Below, piece by piece: positions 1-13,059 of a stretch of DNA of 64,000 nucleotides (within the stretch, counting starts at the first letter, position 1; each line of letters begins with the position of its first letter). The notes below the pieces were generated by a model that had not been told where the DNA came from, did not search any database, and saw nothing but the letters and a program-made list of their open reading frames with translations. The position numbers were made by a program, and so were the translations under genes. The DNA comes from Adiantum capillus-veneris (taxonomy: Eukaryota; Streptophyta; Polypodiopsida; Polypodiales; Pteridaceae), in contig CM043944.1 in NCBI GenBank assembly GCA_014529385.2, positions 48,772,768 through 48,836,767 of the forward strand, written 5' to 3'.

Positions 1-2
1 AA

Positions 3-1793
3 GGGCACGCCATAGGCTATGAGAGTCGAAGGCTCGACCCTGTTGAGCAAGCTCTAGGCATATACGAAAAAGAACTCCTTGCAGTTCTACATGCCTTAGA
101 CTCATGGAAGCACTATTTATTGGGGACTCCTTTCATTCTGCGAACGGATCACCAAAGTCTTAAGTACTTCATGACACAGACCAAGCTCTCCGACAAACAA
201 ATGAGGTGGGCAAATTTACTTTCGCAATTTCATTTTCATACTGCTCACATTGTTGGCAAGCATAATCAAGTAGCTGATGCACTCTCAAGACGCCCGAGAG
301 TGAATGCGGTTTCCATAGCAACTCACAATGATCTATCTTCAATGATAGATGAGTATGCTATTGATCCCGATTTTAGAGATGTGATTTCAGCCCTTGCATT
401 AGGGAAGAAAGAAGAACCATTTACTGTACAAGATGGTTATCTTCTCTATGGAAATAGACTATGCGTTACTAACTCACTACGTGAGAAAGTACAGTATGAA
501 TCTCATGCTCCACCTTATGCGGGGCATAGAGGGATTCAGTCTACCTTAAAGGGAATTGAAATATATTTCTATTGGCCTACCATGAAAGTGAGCATACAAG
601 AGTATGTTTCCAAATGTGTGGTATGCCAAAAGACAAAATTTGATAGAGGGAAGAAACTTGGATTGCTTCAACCCTTGCCAATCCCTAATTCACCATGGGA
701 GAGCATATCCATGGATTTTATCTTTGGATTGCCTAAGTCTATCCATGGGAATACGGGAATATGGACGATAGTAGACAGGTTTAGTAAACAAGCTCATTTT
801 ATACCTGTCAAAAAGACTATCAAAGCCCATCAAATGGCAACCCTCTTTATTTCACAAATTTTCAAGTACCATGGCTTGCCCATGTCCATAGTGTCGGATA
901 GAGATCCTAGAATGACCAGTAATTTTTGGAAGGGTCTCTTTGAGAATTTAGGAACAAGGCTAAACTTCTCTTCGGCCTATCATCCACAAACTGATGGCCA
1001 AAGTGAAATAGCTAACCTAACCATTCTCGATCTACTAAAAGCCTATGTAATGGAAGTAGATCAAAGATCCCAATGGGAGAAGTACTTACCCTTAGTGGAG
1101 TATGCTTACAATAACACTGTACATACTTCCACAGGAAAAGCACCTTTCGAGGTAATTGAGGGAAGATCAAAAAGTCCCTTGCTACTTAAGGTACATGGGA
1201 AGATCTTCGCTGCAGATGAGTATAGCCGAGACCTACAAGAATCTTTCCAAAAGATTAAGGATGCTATCTCTATCTCACAGCAAAGGCAAAAGGCTGCTGC
1301 TGACAAGCACAGAAGAGCCCAAGCCTTTAAAGAAAACGATTGGGTCTTGTTAAAGTTTCCCAAGGCTCGATTAAGGCACACAACGGGCAAGAATCCTACG
1401 GGTCACCAAAAGTACTATGTTAAACTAGCAAAAAGGTACTATGGTCCCTTTTAGATTCTTAGGCCAATCAATGAGATGGCCTATCAACTCAAGTTGCCCA
1501 ATCATTGGCTCATACACAATGCTTTTCATGTGAGCCTATTAAAGCCTTACAAAGGAGAGCCACCTCAAGAACCAACTATTGAAGACCCACCGGAGATCGA
1601 GGACCAAGAAGAGGTGCTGCAACCCGAGTCCATTCTCCGACATGAAGACAAGGTACTAAGAGGCGGTAAGACTATCCGACGATATCTTATTAAGTTTAAG
1701 AATTATCCTTTTCAAGATGCTAGATGGATGCAAGGCATACAATTAAAGGATAACCTAAACCTTGTCAATGCTTACAATGCTTCCCAAGAGTAA
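3..1793 (+). pseudogene. pol: gypsy pol fragment: RNase H, integrase, chromodomain
   Basis: This is the C-terminal part of a Ty3/gypsy polyprotein that copies and integrates the element. The frame is open from the window edge. RNase H ends near the motif GKHNQVADALSRRP (about 255-295). Integrase follows with a zinc-binding H-H-C-C set (HAPPYAGHRG then CVVCQK, about 505-640) and a D-D-E core: SMDFIFGLP, VSDRDPRM and GQSEIANL. A single TAG at 1452-1454, directly after the GPF motif of the integrase C-terminus, splits the frame. The same frame resumes and runs to a natural-looking stop at 1791-1793. The last 55 or so residues (ILRHEDKVLRGG ... YLIKFKNYPFQDARW) resemble the chromodomain that targets chromoviruses to heterochromatin. 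Apart from the TAG, the catalytic residues look intact, so the copy is only lightly damaged. Confidence 0.9.
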
Positions 1794-2149
1794 GCAAATG
1801 TACAAAATGTTAAAAATGAACAAAATTTTTGTCTTATAAGACTCTCTTTTTCTTTATTTGTGCACAAAAATGAAGTAGTATGCATGCTTAGATCAAGTTT
1901 GCGGAGACGACGTCTCCCAAACACCAAGTAGAGCTTGTCACTCTACTATGGAAGACTGATAGGACTAATGTGCAGACATGCTTGCGGAAGCCTCAGGCTC
2001 TCAAGCGCCAAATGGACTAGTCATCCATTGTGGAATGATGTCGTAGGGTAACATAGGGATCCTCTACCCGCTAAGAAAAGGACTCATGAACATGCTTTAT
2101 CTTCTCTACACCATAGTCAAGGACGACTATGATTTCAAGAGAGAGGTAA

Positions 2150-2526
2150 TGTCATAATAATCAATATCTAATTCTCCTAAATGATTTTCTCATATTAAAT
2201 TGATCATTTAATGTGGGGAATGCCAGGGGAGAAAAAGCTAGAATATTGGTTAAGCTAGCAGACCGGCCACAATAGGGATCCAAAGGAGCGAAAATAGGGA
2301 TCCAAAGGGGGGGCCATATGCAAAAGAGCCATGTGCAACAATGGGCTAAAAAGACCCTAAGGTTCAGCCCATTGAGACTTCCAAAATGCTAAGGTTCCAA
2401 AATTCAAAGGTTGTGTCCAAAGGTCAACCATAGGGAAAATTGGATGCTTTGTGTGTGCCCTAAAAGTCTTTGCACATCCCTACATGGGAGGGGGCGAGCC
2501 CTAACGGTAGGGGATGAGAGAGAAAG

Positions 2527-2563
<37 letters not shown>

Positions 2564-3727
2564 CTCCCTTTACACAAAGGGAATGAGGGACACATGTCAG
2601 CTCCCTAGGCCAGATGCCCACAAGGTGTGCCCAATTTCTATTGGATGACCCTTGAAGTGGACCAATGAAAATTAAGCTAGAGTAAATCTAGTTTAATTAA
2701 TTTAAAAACATTTAATAAAAGAAACCAATGAGTATTAAGTCTCCTAGAAGACTATTGGGCAGTCTCCCAAGGGGTCCAATGAGCATTCAAGAGCTCCATG
2801 GCTTGCCTGATTCCTATTGGCCAAGAGGCAAAGGGGTCCAATGAGAGTTTAGTTTAATTATTTAATTACCTAAAGCTCTCGCAAAAGGGGAAAGGGGGAC
2901 ACATGTCAGAAGGCTATCACTCATGCTGCTTAATTTTAATTGGCTTGACTTGGGGAGGGCCAATGAGGCTTCAGGAAGAGCATTTAGCAAGAGGGCTCGC
3001 CCAAGAGAGATAGGGGGCTGATTTTTGCAAGGCATTATCACACACAGACTCACACAAGCTCATGTGTGAAGAAAGAGAAGACTATCTCTTCCCAAGCTTC
3101 AATGGAGAACTCGTCACCTACTCCAAGCTTGTGAGATAGAAGCCTACATCAACACTCTCTTGGCATGTGGATGCAAATCCAACCAAGAGCCAAGCTTCAA
3201 TGCATGCTCATCTCCTCTACCAAGCTAATTACTAAGCTAAGCTATGCTACATATGAGTGATTATGTGAGGAGATGTACATCTTTCTCATAAGATACTCCT
3301 TCTTCCTCTCAATCTACTCTCATACCCTACTAGCTCTCACCATCTTCGAAGGTGTGTGAGGTCTTGGGTCTGAGAACGGGGATAATTCAAGTTGTGTTTG
3401 TTAAGTGTTTTGCTTAGTGCATGAAGTTTCCATCTTCATTGCACTAGCTAGTCTTGAAGGAACACAAAGAATTGTATTGTACAATGTCTCTCTTGATGGG
3501 AAAAACCATAATACAAAGCCTTTTGGAGGGGGGACAGGCTGCATGAAAATCCGGTCCTCAGTTGTTGTCAATAGCTTAATTGCTCTCTTTTTTTAAAGTA
3601 TTGTCGATGCTATCTAACTAGGTGTTATGCTTTTTGTTGCTCTCTCCACCCAAGCACTCTTGTAATTCTCATTAGGAATCTATTCTAATGAAATGCCCAC
3701 TATGTTCATGCTAATTTCCGCTACACA
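2150..3727 (+). repeat. 3' LTR of the chromovirus (about 1.58 kb)
   Basis: The LTR starts with TG at 2150, just 3' of a purine-rich tract, and I end it at the CA of CTACACA at 3727. The left boundary is fairly well supported. The right one is inferred only from the TG...CA rule, because no second copy lies in the window. It contains a (CA)17 run, several direct-repeat-like stretches of the form 'ccaatgag' and no coding sequence. Confidence 0.55.
2528..2561. repeat. (CA)17 microsatellite
   Basis: An uninterrupted dinucleotide run inside the chromovirus LTR. Read through, it produces meaningless poly-His-Thr or poly-Cys-Val frames. Confidence 0.98.
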
Positions 3728-4532
3728 TAAGTTATTAGGCCATTAAATGTTACAGCATCATAACAATCCAAATGATAGATTAGAATCATTGAACAATCCT
3801 CCTTATACAAGAGGGTTAGATTTTTCCTTCGAGATCTAGTAATTTTATGGGTAATACTTTACTTGTCCTATGGGAATCGTCTCTAAAGTTAATCACTTGG
3901 CTTAGATGATTAAGAATTTTAGAATTTTACTAATTAAATTACAAGAGAGATGAATTAAGCAAGCTCAGTCACTTTCCTAATACAATTAGAAAGATGCAGA
4001 GTTACCGCATGCATAGGTGATAGAAAATTCTCTTCTTAGTGACCTAATGATGGATTAATTTTGCCTTAATCACATCTTAATGTGTGAGAAAATTTAATCT
4101 AACTTAATTACAACACTATTGGGTAAAAGAATGAATTGCATCAAATCTATATTATTACCGGCTGACAATTAATTACTATGCTGCCTAGAGAGAGAAACCT
4201 CTCCTAATCATGTATTAATCATTGATTAAGAGTGATGAATGGCTACATAAATTAGCTGATTGGATGATGATGATGTAATGGAGTATAGCTATGGAAATTT
4301 AGAGAGCAGATATTGGGAATTATAGCTAGGATTAAGCATAATAGATGAGGAATTAAGAGAACGATGAAGAAAATTACAGAAGAGCATAAATTAAATCATG
4401 ATTACCGTGATTAGGGACTGAAAATCCTCTCGATTTTCTGATCCAAATGAGTTCTCAAGACAAGAATTCGGTAGCACTTCCCTTCTTTGCTTCTCCTCCA
4501 AAAACACTGTGTGCCGGCAGCACCTCTCCAAG
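3728..4532. other. unassigned AT-rich sequence
   Basis: No coding frame, repeat copy or RNA gene is recognisable here. It is AT-rich, with many taatta/aatt words, and lies between the chromovirus LTR and the microsatellites. It may be old LTR or host spacer. Confidence 0.5.
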
Positions 4533-4570
4533 GTGTGTGTGTGTGTGTGTGTGTACTGGGTGTGTGTGAG

Positions 4571-4643
<73 letters not shown>

Positions 4644-4644
4644 G
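4533..4644. repeat. compound (GT)n-(GT)n-(GA)n microsatellite
   Basis: A GT run at about 4533-4554, an interruption containing 'actgggtgtgtgtgagca', a longer GT run at about 4573-4622, then GA at 4622-4644. No gene is supported in any of the frames across it. Confidence 0.95.
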
Positions 4645-5395
4645 CACACTCTTAAATAGGCTCCTCCAAGCTGAAAATCGACCAGCCTTGCTATTTGCAT
4701 CTGAGTGAGCTCTCACATAATGCATGGCAAGTCTAGTTTCCTGCCTACCAAGTGTCCAGTTAACTAGTCTAACTGGCTCTCACACTCACTCTCAAGCTTG
4801 GAAACTCTCCCACAACTCCCACAAGACAAGAGGACGCCCCCTAGTTGCTAAAGCAGGCTCTGAGTGGTCTGGGACCTGTTCCCACACAGCCTCGAGCCCC
4901 GCTGCCTCCCCGCACAACTTTAGGAAAAATTGGTTCTAGGCTAAAACGGCCAATACGAGTCGGAATTTAATGCCGTAAATTGCTATACTATGCTCTAACT
5001 AAGGCATACTGGTCCGAGTACCTGCCATATTTAGTAGCCCCCCGGGTCCGAAAATGCATTTTTTCAAATTCGGGGTACGGGAGCAGTTGTTCGAGACGGT
5101 CAAAACTAGACGGGTCGGGTGACCAAAAACTTACTATTTTTGGAAATTCTCCACAAAAATTCTTTTAATTCACTTTTGGAAGCTTTATAACATTCTAAAC
5201 ATCATGGCACTAACAAAATTTGGAAAACTACTAAAAATAGTAACTTTTTCCATTGAGTTCATTTCATGGTACAATGGTGCTCTTTTAGCTCGGGGTCGGA
5301 GACCTTACAAGGGTCCATTCTTAAGAGCTCTCTCGCAAGTGTTCACCTTATGGATGGCCAAGCCTTGAGCTTAATGACCATTCTTAGAAGGCTAG
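4645..5395. other. unassigned, with an 88-bp segment shared with the 12.3-kb LTR
   Basis: No gene is recognised. The last part (about 5306-5393, from 'gggtccattctt' to 'gaaggctagtgct') is closely matched by about 12299-12388 inside the LTR near 12-13 kb. This segment ends exactly where the copia pol frame begins, so the junction marks a rearrangement or truncation point. Confidence 0.55.
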
Positions 5396-5405
5396 TGCTT
5401 CCTCA

Positions 5406-8400
5406 GTGAAGATTCAAGAAATAAATGTGACAAACACTGTTGTAGAGGATGACAGTCTAGTGTCAGGAGACATCTACTTCTTGAAGAATACAATGGACTC
5501 AGCTCTTCTTACAGCATGTGATGGAAATGCACTGAGTGACTGGATTATAGACTCAGGGGCATCACTTCATGTGTCTCCAAACAAGGAGTGGTTTACTTCT
5601 TATGTGACCACTAAAGATCATGTTCGGCTAGGCAATGGGCAGACATGTGAGATCTTAGGTGTTGGAGATGTTCAATTGAAGTTTCAGAATGGCTCTTCTT
5701 TCACGCTGAAGAATGTGAGACATGTTCCCGCAATTACAAAGATCTTGATCAGCACAGGTTTACTTGATGATGCTGGCTACGTCACCACTTTTGGACAGAA
5801 CATGTGGAAGATATACAAGGGTTCTATGAAAGTAGCACATGGAGTAAAGTTTGGAGGACTTTACATGATTTATGTATCAAATGTCTCTAAAAATGTAATC
5901 AATGTAACCGAGCAGCCGAACGTTTCTTTGTGGCATAGCCGGTTAGGACATATGTCCAAGAAGGGAATGGAAATCTTGTCTCGTTCTGGTTATTTGCCTG
6001 GCTTTTCATTTAATGATTTTGAATTTTGTGAACATTGTCTGTATGGTAAGAAAACAGAGCAGCCACATAAGCATAGAAGCAGTAGAAGAGATACACAGTT
6101 GGCACTTGTTCATAGTGATTTGTGTGGACCTATGCCTAACCTATCTCTAGGGGGAGCTTCTTACTTTATGACATTTATAGATGATTACTTGAGGAAAGTA
6201 TGGGTTTACTTTCTCAAGCACAAGGATGAAGCGTTTAGTGTTTTCAAAACGTTTGTGACACTTGTGGAGAATCAGAGTGGCAAGAAGCTTAAATGCTTAC
6301 GCACTGACAATGGTGGAGAGTATATTTCAAAGGCCTTTCAGGACTTTTGTGAGTCAAAAGGTATAAAACGTGAACTTACTGCTCCTTACAATCCTCCTCA
6401 AAATGGTGTTGCTGAGAGGATGAATAGGACCATACAAGAGAAGGTCAGAAGTATGTTGTCTAATGCACAACTGCCAAATGGGTTTTGGGCTGAAGCTGTA
6501 TCAACAGCTGTTCATCTTGTAAATAGATCTCCTAGCAAGGTTTTGCAGAAGGATTCAGTGCCAAAGATGGTATGGTCAGGCAAAATGCCCTCATACAAGC
6601 ATCTCAGAGTTTTTGGCTGTGAGGCATATACTCACGTTCCAAAGGAATTTAGGAACAAACTTGAGCCAAAGAGTAGAAAGTGCATCTTTCTAGGCTATGG
6701 TAATTCTGGTGAGATGGAGTACAGACTTTGCGATCCCGAATCCAGAAAGGTTGTCCGCAACAATGATGTTCACTTTAATGAATCCAAATATCATTCTAAA
6801 CCAGAGAGGGTTGAGGAGATTAGAAGAGTTTTCTTCCAAGAAGATGGACCTGCACGTGCAAGACAAAATGTCAGGGCTCAAGAGGAGCAAGGACAGGATA
6901 GCGTGGAACCACAGGTTGTGGCTGAGCCTGAGCCACCTATTGTGCGTAGATCTCGACGTGTCACGCGACCTCCTGATAGGTTTGTTCCATCTATGAACTA
7001 TGTCATGTTGACTGATTGCAATGAGCCTTCATGTTACAAGGAAGCAGTGCAAATGAAGGACTCCGGGAATTGGCAATTGGCCATGCAGTCAGAGATGACA
7101 GCTCTGCATAAAAACAAGACATGGAAGCTAGTTAAATTACCACAGGGCAAAAAGGCTCTACCTTGTAAATGGGTTTACAGGTATAAGATCACCGCTCATG
7201 ATAGTCAGCCAAAGTACAAAGCAAGGCTTGTTGCCAAGGGCTTTAAGCAAGAACAAGGCATTGACTTTGATGAAGTCTTCTCTCCAGTGGTCAAGATGAC
7301 TACATTGAGATGCTTTCTTGCATTGGTTGCCATATTAGATTTGGTGTTGCACCAAATGGATGTCAAGACAGCGTTCTTGCATGGTGATTTAGATGTGGAA
7401 ATTTACATGCAGTAGCCACAAGGGTTTGTTGAGAAAGGCAAGGAAGATTGGGTATGCCAGTTGTTAAAGAGTCTTTATGGCTTAAAACAATCACCGAGGG
7501 CATGGTACCATGAATTCCACAAGTTTATGCTTTCTCAAGGCTACAAACGTAGTGAGTTCGATCACTGTCTATATACAAAGAAGGCTAAGGATGGTAGTTG
7601 GCTGATCCTTATTTTGTATGTGGATGACATGTTGATTGATGGCAAGCACTTGGAAGAAATTTCAGCTTTGAAGTCAAAGATGGCAAAATCGTTTGACATG
7701 AAAGACATGGGTGAGGCAAGTCATATACTTGGTATGCGCATTGAGAGAGACAGATCAAAGAAGTTGATTTGGTTATCTCAAACAGAGTATATTGACAAGG
7801 TTTTGCAACGTTTCAGTATGGAGAAGGGAAAGGCATTGAGTGTTCCATTGCCACCATATGTGAAACTTAGCAAACAAGATTGTCCTGTGTCTAAGTAAGA
7901 ACAGGCTGAAATGGATAAGATTCCATATGCGTCTGCAGTGGGTAGTTTGATGTATGCAATGATTGCTACTCGCCCAGACATTGCATTTGCAGTGGGAGTA
8001 GTAAGTCGATACATGTCAAACCCAGACAATAAACATTAGGAGGCAGTGAAAGGAATATTGAGATACCTGAAAGCTACAAAGAGTATGCGTATATGCTATG
8101 GGAGTCAGGAGCTAAGTGTAAAGGGTTTTACAGACTCAGATTATGCAGGTGACTTAGACAACCGAAGGTCTACGTCAGGGTATGTCTTTACATTGGCTGG
8201 TGGAGCAGTATCATGGCGTTCTAGATTACAAGATTGTGTTACTCAGTCTACTACAGAGGCTGAATATGTTGTAGCATCAGAGGCATGCAAAGAATCAATT
8301 TGGCTTAATCGACTAGTAACAGATCTGGGAATCAAAGAAGAGATGCCTGTGTTATATTGTGATAGTCAAAGTGCTATACAGTTGGCTTGCAATCCAGTTT

Positions 8401-8576
8401 ATCACTCAAAGACAAAGCATGTGGATGTGAAGTATCATTTCATCAGGGAAATGCTCGAGGATAAGCAACTTCAGCTTGTCAAAGTTCACACCACAAAAAA
8501 TCCTGCTGATCTACTTACAAAAGGACTTCCCTCAGAGAGCTTTGCGCATTTTCGCAAGCAGTTAGGTGTAGGGTAG
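5406..8576 (+). pseudogene. pol: Ty1/copia pol, 5'-truncated, three in-frame stops
   Basis: A Ty1/copia polyprotein in the order protease, integrase, RT, RNase H. The protease active site is WIIDSGASLHVS (about 5543-5578). The pre-integrase zinc region follows (LWHSRLGHM, then CEHCLYGKK), then the integrase core with HSDLCGPM, RTDNGGEY and the E of NGVAERMN. RT carries QMDVKTAFLHG and the catalytic YVDDM (about 7617-7631). RNase H ends with DLLTKGLPSE before the stop at 8574. One frame is kept throughout but is broken by TAG at 7413, TAA at 7896 and TAG at 8037. The first and last fit CAG and TGG mutated by C-to-T or G-to-A. Gag and the 5' LTR are missing: the frame starts abruptly at about 5400 with a GTG, so this is a truncated, dead copy. 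Confidence 0.92.
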
Positions 8577-8651
8577 TACATCACTTCTCTACATCTCTTG
8601 TATATTAGCTTGTATAGTAGCTTCTCTCACATTTAAAGTACCACATTGGAC

Positions 8652-8969
8652 TTTAAGTGGGAGGTTGTTGGGGTATAAAGCCCAATGTGGCCGCCCAGGT
8701 AAGTGGGCGGGCCGCCAGGTATGTACACATATTCTTTTGTAAAAACCTAATAAGAACTCACTATGCTCTACACATTACAATAGAGCGAGTTCACCATATC
8801 GTCATGCTCTTCTTCTCGCGCACTCTCTCACGTCGCACTTCCGCTCGTACTCCTTCATATCGTGGCATCATTGACTGCACAAAAAGTCTCTGTGTAGTTG
8901 CGTGCACTATGTGTTGTGCATAAATCATTCATAGCATAGACATTATTGAGAATATAATTAGCATGCACA
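8652..8969 (+). repeat. copia polypurine tract and 3' LTR (right end uncertain)
   Basis: A purine-rich tract 'aagtgggagg' precedes TGTTGGGGTATAAAGCCC at 8666, the expected 3' LTR start for a copia element about 90 bp after the RNase H stop. TATAAAG near the start could be promoter sequence of U3. I place the end near 8969, but no partner LTR exists in the window to confirm it. Confidence 0.6.
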
Positions 8970-9432
8970 TTGTTGATGGGGTCAACGTGGGGGGTGATTG
9001 AACACCTGAGGGCCATGCCGCATTGTCTGGGTAGCACACACTGATTGTGTTGTCCACGATTTCCCCTCTGAATGAGAGAAAACTAAAGGACTAGCTTTTA
9101 AAATAAAAACTTAGAGAAACTTGCAAATGAATGAATGAATGAAACTAGTGTTTTTTTGGCTATTTATGGAGAACCCCAAGTGGCTTTACTTCAAAGATCA
9201 TTCACACCATGTCCTCCATAATATTTGTCGATAAAATAAAGGGGAAAAAAACATCACTAAAAGATTAACCATGGTTGATAGACTTGCCTTCAAAAATTAA
9301 AAAATAGTTACAAAAATCAAAACATAATGGCAAGCACATAGCACATGATGCTCATCAAAAATTAAAACATAGTATGAACAACCAATAAGTTTTGGTGTAC
9401 CATTACAGAGAGAATAAGTTCATATGGAATAA
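8970..9432. other. unassigned sequence
   Basis: No gene or repeat partner is seen. A short (AATG)n-like run, 'atgaatgaatgaatgaa', lies near 9127-9143. Confidence 0.5.
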
Positions 9433-10305
9433 TCAATACAAATCAAGATTTAGGTTCTCTATCATTGCAATTCCTATTGCGATTGCGCTACTGGGACGTG
9501 TGCAGTTGGGGGACCCCATGGGTAGTGTGGTAAATAGTAGCCGATAGAACGGTTGACCATGGCTTGGCCAACATAGAACTACAGTTGGAGGTCTACTTGG
9601 AGGAGAAGCAGATGAAACAATCAACTTTGGTGACGTCATAAACGCGATGGAGGTCGTCATGATTGTGTTGAAGGTGATACTTCACCCACATAAAGAGTCA
9701 ATCCTAGATCACTAGGAAGCTGCTATTGTGGTTGAACACGTGCCAAAAATAATTTTCCATCCCAATCAATGTTGATGCAATGTCATTGTAGACATTTGCA
9801 CTCCATTTCCAAGCCACCATATCCTAGAACACAATCCAAAATTGCATCCCCAACCTTTGTGAAGGTACCTAACAACCACCTCTTTATGATGGCACAAACA
9901 TTAGCGGACATTTCAATGGAAAAACTGAGCATAGAAGTGTCCTCCTCAACTTACCGAGCAAAGAACTTTCTCTTCACCACTCCATGCCAAAACAATGTTC
10001 TAAGGGAATCTAGCATCCATGTCAGGTCGCGTAGTGGCTCTCAAATCATGTCACTACTATCAAACTCGAACCCATCATTGTCTATTGCCACATCTCCTGC
10101 CTGACAATCATATGGAATCTGTGTAAGCCCTTCAATTTTATGTGTGAACATGACTAACAGCAAGGTCTCGACCTACACTATGGTTACTGTTTAAAACAAA
10201 AACACACCAATATCTATAGACCATAAAATTTGTGGACAAATGGTTGAGAACTCACCAGATCCGTGAAGTCATCTATCACATCATATGTGTGTGACGCCAT
10301 CCAGA
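9433..10305 (-). pseudogene. unknown two-exon-like pseudogene
   Basis: Read on the minus strand, an ATG near 10300 opens a short frame (MASHTYDVIDDFTDL) that ends at a consensus GTGAGT donor. After about 140 bp an acceptor-like 'ttacacag' starts a second frame of about 150 codons (beginning IPYDCQAGDVAIDND). It keeps one phase but is interrupted by about five stops, mostly TGA or TAG. I recognise no domain. The consistent phase across stops suggests a real former exon and not chance. It could be a decayed host gene or part of an old DNA transposon. Confidence 0.35.
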
Positions 10306-12066
10306 GAAAAATGGTGCAAAGACTACAAAAATCACACAAGCGGGCCTTAAATTTCAGTCCATCAAGTTGCAGTCATCTCTAGTTCATAAATTGCTCTTAA
10401 ATTGTAGAATTTCATGTGAGCTAGTTGTTAGCCAACTTTTTGGGAGCTTCAATTTCTACAACTTTTGCTTTCAAGAGCCACTTCAAATTCATTCAAAAAT
10501 TGCATTATTTCTAGCTCATGGCTTGTTTTAAATATTCACTTTCATTTGAGCTAAAAATTAATCAACTTTTGAATCATGCATGAGAGGTTTTTACAAGTAA
10601 TGTGCTTACTTAGAAGCAATATATCTCATTTTTGTTGTGTATGCATAAATTTTCTACTAAAGAGCATCATGTGTATAAACCAAAGGCACTTTTTTCCCTT
10701 GAGTTTCACTCTTTGGAAAATTTGGGTATGCGAGACCCTAGCTTTAGGTTTCCAATAATGTTTTTGTGTGGCTTTCATTAAGTGTCTTTTGTAGCTTGTG
10801 TTTATACTTAGCTTCAAAAAGCTTGGATTGTAAATAAAAGGAACCAAGAGACTTCTCTACAAAAGAGTGGATGCTTTGCTCAAGGATGCTCAAAAATAGC
10901 ATGAATAGGTGACATCTTTCCATGATAATGCTCCTTTGTTTATCTCTCCATTCTCTTGCTTGGATTTAGTGAATCTGTTTCTAAGCTATGGTTTTTCCTT
11001 TTTCAAAAACTATGCATACTAAAGTTTGAACACTTTGCTTCGTGAATATTAACTCATTAAAAATTTGGTTTTACGTGTGCTAATCATAGGTAATTGGCCT
11101 TGACCTTAGGTTAATGTAGGATCATTTCTTGCTAGTCCTAGACTCTTAGTGACAGTCTTAATACTCCATTCATTTTTAATATGACCTAGGGCTATGAACA
11201 ATCTTTAGTCCCTTAGTCCATTTGCCATTAGCATCTCATAACAGAAGAAATAAAAAAGTGCTAAAAATTGAAACAATGAAGCCAAAAAGTATCAAGAAAA
11301 AGTAGAAAAAATTCTACTAGACACATGAAAACAAACTTTCTATGTTATGTTGTGTCTTGTGAGGCATAGTGCCTTATTAGCACTTGGCAGGCAAGGGAAT
11401 CACCTTGGATCGCTTGGTCGAAGCCCTAAACCGATGCCCTTGGCTGACAGGGGTTAGCCGTTGCCTTGGTAGGCTAGTAGGCTAGTAGTCTTTTGGAACT
11501 CCTCCTTGAGCGTTCAAGGAGCCGAGAGTTGAAGCTAGACTTATCTTGGGGTGGTAGCCTTGTATTGTGCTTTACTTTTTTCTATGAATGAAAAAAACAA
11601 ACTTCCATGAGCTTCAAAAAATTGTGACAATGTACTAATAGATTAGGAGCTTTTTTATAGCCCGTAGACATGGTAGGCTTGAATGCTTTATTAAGGATTG
11701 ATCATATAGTTTTTAGTCTAGTAGGTTTATGACCTTGCATTAGCCTAGGGTCTTAATTGATTGCTTGTGTTTCATGCATAAAATTGAAATTTCCAGTGGT
11801 TTAATCTTCATGATAGGAAGGTGTTTTTTTTGCTTTATGTTGTTTAGTTTTTGAATATGATTGACCCATCTTATAGAACCAAAAAATTCACTTTGCATTA
11901 TTGTTCATGGTAGTTCATGTTCTATTTATCCTTGTTGGCCTTTCGTACTCATATTTGTTCTTATGATTTGCAGCTCAACATTCTTCCATGGACTTGCTTT
12001 CTACCATGTCTTTGTGTTTTGCTTCAGCGAAACACGAGAACGTGTGCCAAATTAGGAAGGGAGGAA
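10306..12066. other. unassigned, possibly 3' untranslated part of an LTR element
   Basis: No coding frame is credible. The stretch ends in a purine tract, 'aggaagggaggaa', immediately before the LTR-like start at 12067. It could therefore be the long non-coding 3' region of a plus-strand LTR element whose coding part has been lost. Confidence 0.4.
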
Positions 12067-13016
12067 TGTTAGCAGCGGCTAATACATGCGACATCGATTA
12101 TGCACCAAGTTGGAGATGTGCTATGGATGTGTACAATATTTTCTATCTACATTGTATAAAGTCTTGGGCTCTTTTGTTCCAGATTGTATATGCTAGCTAG
12201 AGGGCTCGACTTAATCCCATAGTAGAAAGGATTGTGGTGTAAGCCTTTATAAGAAAGCCTTTATGCAAGGAGGCTTCATTCTTGAGTAGTCACTCTTGAG
12301 GATCCATTCTTGAGAGCTCTCTTTCAAGTGTTCACTTTATGGATGGACTAGCCTTGAGCTTAATGCCCATTCTTAGAAGGCTAGTGCTAATCCATTGTAA
12401 TTAGAGAAGCATTCCTTAATCTAATCTCTACTTTCTTCATTAGTCTTAACTCTTCTATACTCCATTATGTCACGAAGTAGTTTCACCTTCTCATTATTCT
12501 AAATTTGAGTGTGTGTGATGACTTCTTGCTTATTGACCACTCCTATCCTTCTATGAGCACTTGATTTTCAATATTTAACATCTCCAATTGGGTTGATTGA
12601 ATTAGTTCTTAATCTTGTGATTAGTCTATGTGCCGTATTGTTTGCTTGCGTGTGGATCATGGGTTTAATGAAACTCGAGAACCATTCACTTTGTGTGTGT
12701 AGCTTTTGATGAAGTAACTTGATTGGCATGTGGTGATTGGAGAGGCCAACACCAATGCAATTAGTGTGTGCTTGTTCAGAGTGTGCTTTTGAGATTCTAG
12801 TCTATGGCAAGTCAGACTTTGGTGGGATTAATGTGTGTAGGTGATTCTTGATTGATGATTTGATTAGAGTTAATGATTCGTGGAAGTTGGAAGAGAATTC
12901 TCTTGAATCCTCTCATTCCATACATCCAATGATGCCCGTGCTTCCATGCCCTAGCCGGGTTTTCGATCCTATGACTGAATTTTTTTTTGGTCTAGGGTTG
13001 ATTAGGTTATGCTACA
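12067..13016 (+). repeat. probable LTR (about 0.95 kb)
   Basis: It begins TGTTAGCAGCGG directly after a polypurine-like tract and can be ended at TATGCTACA near 13016. Inside, about 12299-12388 matches 5306-5393. A short stretch near 12930-12955 ('gcttccatgccctagccg') also appears reverse-complemented near 50866-50890. No second full copy and no TSD were found, so the right edge is an estimate. Confidence 0.45.
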
Positions 13017-13059
13017 ATTGACCCCAACAAGTGCATACACCGTGAAAAGAGAAGAGAAT

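Larger units (their letters stand above)
1..3727 (+). mobile_element. Ty3/gypsy chromovirus, 3' portion with 3' LTR
   Basis: The 3' half of an LTR retrotransposon enters from the left edge. In order there are the RNase H tail, integrase, a chromodomain-like C-terminus, a short 3' untranslated stretch, a purine-rich tract (about 2136-2147) and an LTR beginning TGTCATAATAA at 2150. The order RT-RNase H-integrase and the chromodomain put it with the Ty3/gypsy chromoviruses. The 5' LTR, gag, protease and most of RT lie outside the window, so neither TSD nor LTR divergence can be tested. Confidence 0.85.

Noticed and set aside
2404-2608. Small ORFs across the (CA)n run in the chromovirus LTR
   Set aside because: Poly-HT or poly-CV translations of a microsatellite; no start context or homology.
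4391-4725. Overlapping minus- and plus-strand ORFs of poly-HT, poly-CV and poly-ER type
   Set aside because: Artefacts of the compound GT/GA microsatellite.
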